Assembly (NCBI GenBank): GCA_009773075.1
Contig: WOUX01000063.1
Span: 1-9,602 of the forward strand
Direction: 5' to 3'
From: a bacterium
Lineage (GTDB): Bacteria > Desulfobacterota > UBA8473
DNA length: 9,602 nucleotides
The notes beneath the pieces were generated by a model that was not told the DNA's origin, did not search any database, and saw nothing but the letters and a program-made list of their open reading frames with translations. Made by a program: the position numbers and the translations under genes. Every line of letters begins with the position of its first letter. The first letter of the stretch is position 1. Shown piece after piece: positions 1-5,151 of this stretch.

Positions 1-11
1 TGCGCAAATCC

Positions 12-995
12 ATGAGAATAGCAAGGCTAAGAAATGACTACGAAAACTTGTGGTGGCTGCATTTGGAAATGTCTTCTGTTGAGAATAAGGATGCACAACG
101 TAGGATCGCATGGGAAATTGCTCCCCACTACACCGAAGATCAGTTTAATGACTTGAAGGCACACCAGCTAGCGGCCTATTTAGATGAGAGGCGCTGCCGG
201 ACCCTCGATTCAAAGGGCGAGATCAAGGACAAAGGGGACATAAGCCCCCACAACGTGGAGGATCTGGAGGAGCGGTTGAGTTATCTGCAGACAACGGCAG
301 ACAGCTCTGTTCCTCCCCCAGGTTTGCATCCCGTGGATTTGTACTTCGTCGACCGTGAGAAGGGAAAAGTGAGGGCTGTCGTATCAGCCATGGCACAAGA
401 CATCAGATCAATACTTTCGAAGATCCGACAGCGAGCACACGACTTCCTCAGCATAACTGAGAAACAGCTGATATACGGGCAAGTCAACTCTGACATCTTT
501 GAACAGAATCGGAAGTATGTCGATTTGAGGTTGGCCCAAATAGCCCCTGATGCCTTGGATAAATTCCTGGTGGTATATCGGCGCATGGGAGAAGAGGACG
601 AAGAAGCCCGAAGCCACGCGCTCACTACTTGCAGGAGAATTTTGGAGGCTCTTGCAGATAGCGTCTACCCGGCTAGTGAAACAAAGGTGAAAGGGCCAGA
701 CGGAAAAGAACGCCTCTTGACGCAAGACAAGTACATTTCGCGTCTCTGGCAGTTCGTAGCGGACAAAGTCGGTCAAAGGACATCAGGCGAACTTCTGCTC
801 TCTCAAATAGCCGATCTGGGGCACCGAATCGATAAGGCCTACGCACTTGCTTGTAAGGGCGTCCATGCTGAAGTCTCCGCGTTTGAAGTTAATCAGTGCG
901 TGATACAGACCTATTTAGCCGTAGGAGACATCTTGCGGCTATACGATCAGACGTCGGCGCTTGATTCAGTCGAAAATAAGGATCCAGCAATATAG
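12..995 (+). CDS. Uncharacterised cassette protein, 327 residues
   Basis: I do not recognise this soluble, charged, largely helical protein. It has no signal peptide or membrane segment. The N-terminal third is rich in Glu/Arg/Lys. The C-terminal third (about residues 195-312) is predicted helical and contains RRILEALADSVYP and a conserved-looking CKGVHAEVSAFEVNQCVI stretch. The latter recalls C-terminal regions of hypothetical proteins found in defence or HEPN-like contexts, but that is only an impression. The frame is open to the left edge (three sense codons before the ATG), so the true start may lie outside the window; no ribosome-binding site can be checked. The stop codon lies 2 bases before an attC-like site, the usual layout of an integron cassette gene. 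Function is unknown; a role in phage defence or stress would be a guess from cassette context. Confidence 0.75.
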   Translation: MRIARLRNDYENLWWLHLEMSSVENKDAQRRIAWEIAPHYTEDQFNDLKAHQLAAYLDERRCRTLDSKGEIKDKGDISPHNVEDLEERLSYLQTTADSSVPPPGLHPVDLYFVDREKGKVRAVVSAMAQDIRSILSKIRQRAHDFLSITEKQLIYGQVNSDIFEQNRKYVDLRLAQIAPDALDKFLVVYRRMGEEDEEARSHALTTCRRILEALADSVYPASETKVKGPDGKERLLTQDKYISRLWQFVADKVGQRTSGELLLSQIADLGHRIDKAYALACKGVHAEVSAFEVNQCVIQTYLAVGDILRLYDQTSALDSVENKDPAI

Positions 996-997
996 GA

Positions 998-1073
998 TGC
1001 CAACAATGCGTTGCACAGCGGACTGGCTCCAGCGCTGGCGCGCTTCCACCAGCCGGTGAGCGCCACGTTGAGT
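998..1073 (+). other. attC-like integron recombination site (attC1)
   Basis: The site begins with a TGCCAAC core (relaxed RYYYAAC) directly after the preceding stop codon. It continues with AATGCGTTGCACAGCGGAC, very like the left half of known attC sites, and ends GAGCGCCACGTTGAGT, where GTTGAGT fits the right core GTTRRRY exactly. The two arms are imperfectly complementary (CAAC...TGCG...GGCT against AGCC...CGC...GTTG), as required for the folded single-stranded substrate. The right core overlaps the end of a miniature inverted-repeat element. The original core may therefore have been GTTAGCC, now split between 1067-1069 and 1179-1185. It closes the cassette of the upstream gene. Confidence 0.65.
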
Positions 1074-1178
1074 CTGTAGGAAAAGTCCATTTTTAAGATT
1101 TTTCAAAAAATAATATTCAATACAATCAATAAGTTACAAAGTTCCCAATTGTTGATTCATGGGTTTTTCTACAGACTC
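1070..1178. mobile_element. 109-bp miniature inverted-repeat element inside attC1
   Basis: Terminal inverted repeats GAGTCTGTAGGAAAA (1070-1084) and TTTTTCTACAGACTC (1164-1178) match at 14 of 15 positions. The interior is AT-rich with no reading frame. GTT lies directly outside each end (1067-1069 and 1179-1181), consistent with a 3-bp target duplication. Removing the element and one GTT restores a normal attC end, GCGCCACGTTAGCC. It is probably mobilised by a DDE transposase encoded elsewhere. The family is not certain; short duplications and a GAG start recall some IS5-type elements. Confidence 0.65.
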
Positions 1179-1194
1179 GTTAGCCCCATATAAT
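1168..1194 (+). promoter_or_regulatory. Possible hybrid promoter for the nuclease gene
   Basis: A perfect -10 box TATAAT lies at 1189-1194. Fifteen bases upstream, TCTACA (1168-1173, 4 of 6 to TTGACA) sits inside the right end of the inverted-repeat element. Transcription would begin about 5 bases before the ATG at 1206, giving an almost leaderless mRNA; indeed no ribosome-binding site is visible. The -10 is convincing, but the -35 and its short spacing are weak. Confidence 0.4.
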
Positions 1195-1205
1195 AAAGAT
1201 ACATT

Positions 1206-2081
1206 ATGAAGACATTTATTCGATCGGCAACCATGTTTTTATTCGTAGCAGTAGTGCCGATGTTTGCAGGCATTCTTCCATCTTTTGCCGCTGATTTGCA
1301 GATGTTTTCTAATGTACAATTGGTGAAAAATCCAGCAAACGATGGGGATAGCTTTCTTGTGAAAGCTAATGGAAAATCTTTCCATGTGAGGCTTTATTTT
1401 GTTGACTGTCCTGAAACTTCCATCAGTTTTAAGAGCGATGCACAGAGAGTAAGGGAGCAAACACGTTATTTTGGATTAATCAGTGCAGAGCGCACCATTC
1501 ATTTTGGGAATGAGGCAAAAATTTTTGTTGAGCGCATCCTTGCTAAACCTTTTACTCTTTATACAGACTTCGCAAGTGCTTTGGGAAGGTCACCCAAAGG
1601 TCGTATGTATGGATTCATTATTACGGCAGATGGGAATGATTTGGCAAGTCTGCTCGTTAAAAATGGTTTTGCCCGTACTCACGGTGTAGGGAGGAAAACG
1701 CCCGCGGGAACATCGCGCGATGAAATGTTCGAAATACTCAGGGATATGGAGATTTCTGCCATTTTAAAACACATCGGCATTTGGTCGGAAAGTGATCCAG
1801 ATCGGATTGCCGAACTTCGTGCAAAGCAACGTAGTGAAGATCAGGAATTAAAGGAATTACAAAGCCAAGTAAAAAAAGCCCCACTCCCCCAAAGCTTGCT
1901 TGACCTAAACAGTGCCAGTAAAAAAGAACTTCAGTTTATCAAAGGAATCGGTCCCGTTCTTGCTGAAAGAATCATTGTTGGTCGTCCATATAAAACTGTA
2001 GATGATTTGCTCAAAGTAAAAGGAATTAGCCACAAAAAACTTGAAAAGATTCGCCCTTATTTCGGAATAGGTAAAAAATAG
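1206..2081 (+). CDS. Secreted thermonuclease-like protein (SNase) with C-terminal helix-hairpin-helix domain
   Basis: Predicted exported nuclease. Residues 1-29 form a signal peptide (KTFIR, a hydrophobic run, then PSFA before the cut). Residues about 35-195 are a staphylococcal-nuclease OB fold with the metal and catalytic residues in place: Asp46-Gly-Asp48, Arg62, Asp67-Cys-Pro-Glu70 and Arg133 (GRMYGF). These correspond to D19/D21, R35, D40 and E43, and R87 of the Staphylococcus enzyme. A short charged linker leads to a ComEA-like helix-hairpin-helix at about 230-290 (LLDLNSASKKELQFIKGIGP, then KVKGISHKKLEKI), which binds DNA non-specifically. The expected activity is Ca2+-dependent phosphodiester cleavage of DNA or RNA in the periplasm or outside the cell. 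It is the gene of the second cassette, between attC1 and attC2. No ribosome-binding site is visible. The Thr41 equivalent is Cys68, a mild departure. Confidence 0.9.
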   Translation: MKTFIRSATMFLFVAVVPMFAGILPSFAADLQMFSNVQLVKNPANDGDSFLVKANGKSFHVRLYFVDCPETSISFKSDAQRVREQTRYFGLISAERTIHFGNEAKIFVERILAKPFTLYTDFASALGRSPKGRMYGFIITADGNDLASLLVKNGFARTHGVGRKTPAGTSRDEMFEILRDMEISAILKHIGIWSESDPDRIAELRAKQRSEDQELKELQSQVKKAPLPQSLLDLNSASKKELQFIKGIGPVLAERIIVGRPYKTVDDLLKVKGISHKKLEKIRPYFGIGKK

Positions 2082-2101
2082 GAGAATAGCATTAGTCTTC
2101 T

Positions 2102-2124
2102 GAGTAACTTCAAAAAAGTTACTC
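2102..2124 (+). terminator. Perfect 9-bp stem-loop after the nuclease gene
   Basis: GAGTAACTT (2102-2110), loop CAAAA, AAGTTACTC (2116-2124) forms an uninterrupted 9-bp stem 20 bases after the stop. It lacks a following T-run, so it is either a weak terminator or an mRNA 3'-end stabiliser. A second GC-rich hairpin, CGCCCC-AGC-GGGGCG, follows at 2135-2149, just before attC2. Confidence 0.45.
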
Positions 2125-2154
2125 CTTGATAAACCGCCCCAGCGGGGCGTGGGT

Positions 2155-2241
2155 CGCTAACCAGTCATTCAAGCCGACCGGGGATTCCCTCTGTATCTTA
2201 TAACATCATCTGTGGCCCGGAGGCTTAACTCATCGTTGGTC
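2155..2241 (+). other. attC integron recombination site (attC2)
   Basis: This is the clearest attC in the window. The left core CGCTAAC (2155-2161) is followed by CAGTCATTCAAGCCGACC. The right half reads GGCTTAACTCATC and ends in the core GTTGGTC (2235-2241). AAGCC and GGCTT pair as the L''/L' boxes, with an offset typical of the extrahelical bases that set strand choice. The arrangement closely parallels the well-known aadA-type site, which has TCATTCAAGCCGACC and GGCTTAACTC. The loop region between the arms is about 40 bases. It closes the nuclease cassette and opens the BrnTA cassette. Confidence 0.85.
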
Positions 2242-2296
2242 GTCGAAGATTGAAAAACTTCGGTCATAACTCCAAGAATATGATATAGTTAGAGAC

Positions 2297-2569
2297 ATGA
2301 AAATAGAATGGGATCCGAAAAAGGCAAAATCGAATCTAAAGAAACACGAAGTCTCGTTTGAAGAGGCAGCAACAGCGTTGAATGATCCCATGGCGGCAAC
2401 CGGTGCCGACCCTGATCACTCCATCACTGAAGATCGCTATGTTACCTTTGGTGTTTCAAAAAAAGGTCGGCTTGTGGTAGTATCTCACACTGAGAAAGAT
2501 GAAACAATTCGAATCATAAGTGCCCGCAAAGCGAGCAAAGGAGAACGAGAACTCTATGAAGAAGGATAA
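2297..2569 (+). CDS. brnT: BrnT family type II toxin
   Basis: A 90-residue ribonuclease toxin of the RelE-like BrnT family, normal in length. The family signature is at the N-terminus (IEWDPKKAKSNLKKHEVSFE, residues 3-22), followed by the D-x-x-R-Y-V-T-F-G core near residues 44-54, GRLVVVSHTE, and the C-terminal IRIISARKASKGERELYEE. The conserved His, Arg and Glu positions expected for RNA cleavage are present. Known members arrest translation under stress and are held inactive by BrnA, which also represses the operon. The gene begins 55 bases after attC2 and overlaps brnA by 14 bases, in the usual toxin-first order. The leader has TATGAT/TATAGT -10-like sequences near 2279-2289 but no good -35, and a small CGAAG/CTTCG palindrome at 2244-2262 that might be an operator. 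Confidence 0.93.
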   Translation: MKIEWDPKKAKSNLKKHEVSFEEAATALNDPMAATGADPDHSITEDRYVTFGVSKKGRLVVVSHTEKDETIRIISARKASKGERELYEEG

Positions 2570-2888
2570 AGAACCCGATAAAGACGAATTACGAGTGGAG
2601 TATAAGCGCTCTGATTTTCCCGGCAACCTTGTACGGGGCAAATACGCAAAGCGTATGAAAGAATCATCTAATGTAATTGTCCTTAAGCCGGAGGTTGCTC
2701 AGGCGTTCCCAAATGAAGAGGCAGTCAATAAGGCCCTTCTCTCACTGATTGATATTGCAAAAAAAACAACACACCCAACAATTAATGGCGCATCTCCACG
2801 CTCTCGCTTCCTCGCTGTCCGGCTGTGCCGGACTGATTCGCTCGGTCGCTCGCCCGCCTTACTGGAGCGGAGCGCGGGACGCCCTTAA
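2556..2888 (+). CDS. brnA: BrnA-like antitoxin whose C-terminus runs into the attC site
   Basis: Start chosen at the ATG inside the end of brnT, because AAAGGAG lies 12 bases upstream and the overlap is typical. An earlier in-frame ATG at 2520 would only add residues shadowing brnT. The first about 73 residues look like a BrnA or CopG-type antitoxin: an acidic/basic N-terminus that would wrap the toxin, then VIVLKPEVAQAFPNEEAVNKALLSLIDIAKKT, resembling a ribbon-helix-helix DNA-binding end. The normal family length (about 80-100 residues) would stop near here. Instead the frame continues about 37 residues through the GC-rich attC3 (from HPTINGAS onward, biased to Arg, Ser, Leu and Pro) to a stop at 2886-2888 within the site. 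The tail is probably unstructured. Expected role: neutralise BrnT and autorepress the pair. Confidence 0.8.
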   Translation: MKKDKEPDKDELRVEYKRSDFPGNLVRGKYAKRMKESSNVIVLKPEVAQAFPNEEAVNKALLSLIDIAKKTTHPTINGASPRSRFLAVRLCRTDSLGRSPALLERSAGRP

Positions 2889-2903
2889 GATTCTAAGTTG
2901 ACA
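2773..2903 (+). other. Long attC-like site (attC3) overlapping the end of brnA
   Basis: The left core ACCCAAC (2773-2779) fits RYYYAAC exactly and is followed by AATTAATGGCG. The right end reads CGCCCTTAAG, then GTTGACA at 2897-2903, which fits only the GTTR part of the core. TTAATGGCG and CGCCCTTAA are complementary apart from one base, as L''/L' boxes should be. The centre is much more GC-rich than its surroundings and strongly folded, with TCCGGC-TGT-GCCGGA at its core. The length, about 131 bases, is at the long end for attC. The right core is poor, so the call is moderate. Confidence 0.55.
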
Positions 2904-2929
2904 AACAGGGCTAAAAAGAGTAAAGAAAA

Positions 2930-3059
2930 TTGCCCCGTGAGACCTATCCCCGCCCACAGGGCGGGGCATTACGGCCTCACGGAAAGCCGGCAACTTTCAT
3001 AGTCTAATTCAAAATCGCCATTCATCCCCGTTCACAGAACGGGGCATTCTGGCTGTTTT
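2930..3059. repeat. Two covarying palindromic hairpins, possibly ends of an IS200/IS605-like element
   Basis: Two hairpins 78 bases apart share a core: CCCCGCCC-ACA-GGGCGGGG (2948-2966) and CCCCGTTC-ACA-GAACGGGG (3026-3044), each preceded by AT and followed by CATT. The inner pairs differ (CC/GG against TT/AA) but complementarity is kept. The outer stems also pair and also differ: TTGCC + CCGTGAG with CTCACGG + GGCAA in the first, and AAAA + GCCA with TGGC + TTTT in the second. On the minus strand, GAATGCCCCG...CGGGGAT resembles the subterminal hairpin seen at right ends of IS200/IS605 elements. No TnpA or TnpB frame accompanies them. Confidence 0.5.
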
Positions 3060-3321
3060 CGTAAATACACAGTGGAATCTCTTTTGTATCGTACACAACG
3101 TGAAGAAGATACACCGATATGGATTGGGATTTGCCTGATATACCCAAAGGATGGAGACCGGATAAAGCAGGGATGAAGCTTAACAAAGCAACGCCACCCG
3201 ATATCTTCACAGATTGAAGGAAGGGCAATAATGCTCCGCCGGGAAAATGCATCGTCTGTGCTAAGTTAAAAGTCTGAAAAAAATCGGTCTTGGTCAGGAA
3301 ACTACTCCCCTGTAAAAGGAC
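3060..3321. other. Gene-poor stretch between the hairpins and the transposon end
   Basis: No convincing gene is present. A minus-strand frame covers the stretch (about 3022-3363), but its translation looks like no protein family and crosses the hairpins. On the plus strand a 32-codon frame (3119-3217) begins MDWDLPDIPKGW and could be a relic of a longer gene; it has no good ribosome-binding site. The region probably contains decayed mobile-element DNA attached to the inverted repeat at 3322-3336. Confidence 0.4.
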
Positions 3322-3336
3322 TTTTTCTACAGACTC
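3322..3336 (-). mobile_element. Solo terminal inverted repeat of the same element family
   Basis: TTTTTCTACAGACTC is identical to the right end of the 109-bp element at 1164-1178 and is again followed immediately by GTTA. Inward, the reverse complement continues GTCC(T/A)TTT, which resembles the left end of the 109-bp element, so homology extends to about 22 bases. No partner repeat is found in the window, so this is a truncated or diverged relative. The sequence just outside, GTTATAA, may be the remains of another attC core. Confidence 0.5.
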
Positions 3337-3356
3337 GTTATAACTAAAAAAATCAT

Positions 3357-3385
3357 TTGACAAATAGTGTATTACAATGTAAACA
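3357..3385 (+). promoter_or_regulatory. Candidate promoter for the RelE-like toxin-antitoxin operon
   Basis: A perfect -35 TTGACA (3357-3362) and a 17-base spacer lead to TAAACA (3380-3385, 3 of 6 to the -10). A better -10 on sequence alone, TACAAT at 3373-3378, is too close to the -35. The toxin ATG follows within 7 bases and has no ribosome-binding site, so the message may be leaderless or the start weakly translated. Confidence 0.45.
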
Positions 3386-3391
3386 TATGAT

Positions 3392-3661
3392 ATGATTTTT
3401 TATGAGAATGTCGTCAAAAAATCCGTTGCGAAGGAAATTATTCCCGAAAATGTCTTCAAAAGATTCAATAACGCTTTCATTGCAATAGATACTACCAATG
3501 ATTTGGGGCTTTTTGATATTAAAAAATTGAAATCTTCCGTGCAAAGAACTTATTACCGATTAAGAAAAGGAAAATATAGGGCTATTTTCTATATAGAAAA
3601 TGGAAATTATTTTGTTATATCAATAGCCAAGAGAGATGAGGTTTACTATAAATGGGAGTGA
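3392..3661 (+). CDS. RelE/ParE-family toxin
   Basis: An 89-residue basic protein. Its C-terminal half has the RelE/ParE barrel pattern: LKSSVQRTYYRLRKGKYRAI, then FYIENGNYFVISIAKRDEVY. The R-L-R-x-G-x-Y-R-A core and the closing KRDEVY are the parts most conserved in the family and include the basic residues used for mRNA cleavage (RelE) or gyrase inhibition (ParE). I cannot tell which target applies. It is unusual in preceding its antitoxin, overlapping it by 10 bases, an order seen in HigBA- and BrnTA-like pairs rather than in classical RelBE. The only usable start is at 3392, because the ATG at 3387 is followed directly by a stop. It lies 48 bases beyond a solo transposon end and may itself have arrived as a cassette or transposon passenger. 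Base composition is more AT-rich than the neighbouring operons. Confidence 0.85.
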   Translation: MIFYENVVKKSVAKEIIPENVFKRFNNAFIAIDTTNDLGLFDIKKLKSSVQRTYYRLRKGKYRAIFYIENGNYFVISIAKRDEVYYKWE

Positions 3662-3867
3662 TATCCGTTAGACTAAATAAAGAGGAAGATAACATGCTAA
3701 AGCAGTTATCAGAGTATTTTCGTATCGACAGGTCAACGCTGATAAAAAAGTCGTTATTTGATCTGTATGCAAATATGCTGGACATAGAGACAATAGAATC
3801 ATTTGAAAAGAAGGAGAAAAAAGGAAAGGTCTCATTTGTAACTGCAGAAGACATTTTGAAGGAATAG
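3652..3867 (+). CDS. Ribbon-helix-helix antitoxin partner of the RelE-like toxin
   Basis: A 71-residue protein. The N-terminus, GVISVRLNKEEDNMLKQLSE, then YFRIDRSTLIKKSLFDLYAN, is a CopG/Arc-type ribbon-helix-helix: a beta strand contacting the DNA major groove followed by two helices (residues 2-45). The charged C-terminal tail (EKKEKKGKVSFVTAEDILKE) is the expected toxin-binding segment and resembles RelB/DinJ-style tails. Its ATG lies inside the last codons of the toxin, so the two are translationally coupled, with GATGAGG upstream as a weak ribosome-binding site. Expected role: bind and neutralise the toxin, and repress the shared promoter. No operator palindrome is obvious between 3340 and 3391. 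Confidence 0.85.
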   Translation: MGVISVRLNKEEDNMLKQLSEYFRIDRSTLIKKSLFDLYANMLDIETIESFEKKEKKGKVSFVTAEDILKE

Positions 3868-3883
3868 AAAAATCAAAATTGGG

Positions 3884-3958
3884 ATGGCAAAGCAAAAAGC
3901 TCCAGATGCAGTGCAACGCCGCAGATGGACTTTTTACGAAGCCATCAAGATTGGATGA
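3884..3958 (+). CDS. Possible 24-residue peptide or gene remnant upstream of the HD-GYP gene
   Basis: A short frame beginning MAKQKAPDAVQRRRWTFYEA, with TGGGA 3 bases upstream of the ATG. Its stop (3956-3958) overlaps an ATG at 3955 that is in frame with the response regulator. This could be a leader that couples translation into the regulator, or the N-terminal scrap of a deleted gene. It resembles no family I know. Support is only positional. Confidence 0.25.
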   Translation: MAKQKAPDAVQRRRWTFYEAIKIG

Positions 3959-3963
3959 TTAAT

Positions 3964-4989
3964 ATGGCAAGTATATTGGTTGTTGACGATGAGGGGTCTA
4001 TCAGACGCCTGCTTGGTGAGATGTTGGATATGAATGGATACAAATGCGCTCTAGCTGCCGATGCAGCAGAGGCTCGGACATTCATTAGGGATCAAGGTTT
4101 TGATCTTATTCTTTGTGATGTGAATATGCCTGGCGAGTCTGGATTAGACTTAATTCGATATGTTCTTGCCGAGCATCAGGAGACAGCAGTCATTATGATC
4201 AGTGCTGTAGATGATACTGAGATTGCAGAGACTGCTTTGGAAATAGGGGCTTTTGGTTACATTATTAAACCGTTTAGGCACAACGAGTTAATGATAAATA
4301 TAGCCAATGCTTTAAGGCGTAGAGAATTGGAGATTAAGAATCGGATTCAACGTGAGAATTTAGAGCAGGCGGTCTTGGAGCGTACCGGAGAACTCCAAAC
4401 GACTCTTAATAAGTTGAAAATAGCCACAGAAGGGATCATTCAGGCGATGGCAATGACAATTGAAATTAGGGATCCTTATACTGCTGGTCATCAACGCCGT
4501 GTGAGAGATCTTTCTTGTGCTATAGCTGAAGATATGGGCCTTTCAAACGAATGTATTAATGCTATCCGAATGTCAAGCATGATTCATGATCTCGGGAAGA
4601 TTGCTTTGCCGTCTGAGATTCTCAGTAAGCCAGGTCGATTAACCACGAGCGAGTTTGAACTGATTAAGACTCATTCCCAGATAGGTTACAACATATTGAA
4701 AGATATAGAATTCCCGTGGCCATTGGCCGAAATCGTACTCCAGCATCACGAAAGAATGGATGGTTCAGGATACCCTCAGGGCCTCTCAGGAAAAGACATT
4801 CTCCATGAAGCAAGAATAGTGGCTGTAGCGGATGTTGTTGAAGCTATATCCTCCCACAGGCCCTATCGTCCGGCTCTTGGTGTAGATAAAGCTCTGGAAG
4901 AAATTTCAATGAATAAAAATGTCCTTTATGATCGAACAGTGGTGGAAGCTTGTGTAAAACTTTTCTCTGACGGTAGATTTGAATTATAG
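3964..4989 (+). CDS. Response regulator with HD-GYP cyclic-di-GMP phosphodiesterase domain
   Basis: Two-domain cytoplasmic regulator of about 341 residues. Counting from the chosen start, residues 3-120 are a receiver domain: SILVVDDE with the acidic pair, phospho-acceptor Asp in LILCDVNMPG (about Asp52), the Ser of MISA and the Lys of IIKPF. A coiled-coil linker (about 118-160, RRRELEIKNRIQRENLEQAV) follows. Residues about 165-335 form an HD-GYP domain with the metal ligands in TAGH, the MIHDLGKIALP core, the HH-E-x-x-DGSGYP motif and VAVADVVEA. The GYP tripeptide is intact, so hydrolysis of c-di-GMP to GMP is expected, controlled by phosphorylation. No partner kinase is visible. The start at 3964 is preferred because SILVVDDE then begins 2 residues after Met and GGATGA sits about 8 bases upstream; in-frame ATGs at 3925 and 3955 are alternatives without better signals. 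It begins the chromosomal-looking part of the window. Confidence 0.95.
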   Translation: MASILVVDDEGSIRRLLGEMLDMNGYKCALAADAAEARTFIRDQGFDLILCDVNMPGESGLDLIRYVLAEHQETAVIMISAVDDTEIAETALEIGAFGYIIKPFRHNELMINIANALRRRELEIKNRIQRENLEQAVLERTGELQTTLNKLKIATEGIIQAMAMTIEIRDPYTAGHQRRVRDLSCAIAEDMGLSNECINAIRMSSMIHDLGKIALPSEILSKPGRLTTSEFELIKTHSQIGYNILKDIEFPWPLAEIVLQHHERMDGSGYPQGLSGKDILHEARIVAVADVVEAISSHRPYRPALGVDKALEEISMNKNVLYDRTVVEACVKLFSDGRFEL

Positions 4990-5076
4990 CCTTCGAACAG
5001 TTACTGGTTTAAAAGTAATTGTCTTATGTGAGAACTGTAACTATTCTGCTAATATTCACTTTAAAGGGGATCTTTT

Positions 5077-5151
5077 ATGAATAGAGGCATTCAGAAAATA
5101 TTTTCTGAGGTTCCTCAGCTTTGTATAAGGAGGATAAGATATGGGAGATAA
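5077..5151 (+). CDS. Short leader peptide or methyltransferase remnant before the selenoprotein gene
   Basis: A 24-residue frame beginning MNRGIQKIFSEVPQL, with AAAGGGGAT about 6 bases upstream as a ribosome-binding site. The first 13 residues recall the N-terminus of UbiE-like methyltransferases in anaerobic proteobacteria (GIQKIFSEVP before a TYELVNH segment), from memory only. After that the similarity ends and the frame closes 11 bases into the selenoprotein gene. It is either a truncated gene whose start survived, or a leader coupling translation to the next gene. A perfect CTGAGG-TT-CCTCAG palindrome (5105-5118) lies inside it. The 100 bases before it (4990-5076) hold only a loose AGTTAC/GTAACT inverted repeat and no gene. 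Confidence 0.4.
   Translation: MNRGIQKIFSEVPQLCIRRIRYGR
5105..5118. promoter_or_regulatory. Small perfect palindrome ahead of the selenoprotein ribosome-binding site
   Basis: CTGAGG-TT-CCTCAG is a perfect 6-bp inverted repeat, 8 bases before the AAGGAGG of the selenoprotein gene. It could be an operator half-site pair or an mRNA hairpin tuning initiation. No known regulator is matched. Confidence 0.3.

Noticed and set aside
1483..1689. Plus-strand 68-codon frame inside the nuclease gene
   Set aside because: Out-of-frame shadow of a well-supported SNase gene, with no ribosome-binding site or family features.
2520..2555. Earlier start for brnA
   Set aside because: It would add 12 residues that only shadow brnT; the ATG at 2556 has AAAGGAG upstream and gives the normal BrnTA overlap.
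2946..3048. Two palindromic repeats with CCCCG...CGGGG, superficially like type I-E CRISPR repeats
   Set aside because: Only two copies, 78 bases apart, with different stem sequences and paired outer arms; CRISPR repeats should be near identical and there is no cas gene.
3022..3363. Minus-strand 113-codon frame
   Set aside because: It runs across the hairpin and the transposon end, its translation fits no family, and no ribosome-binding site precedes it.
5001..5042. AGTTAC/GTAACT inverted repeat after the HD-GYP gene as a terminator
   Set aside because: The 6-bp arms are separated by about 30 bases with no T-run; too weak to call.
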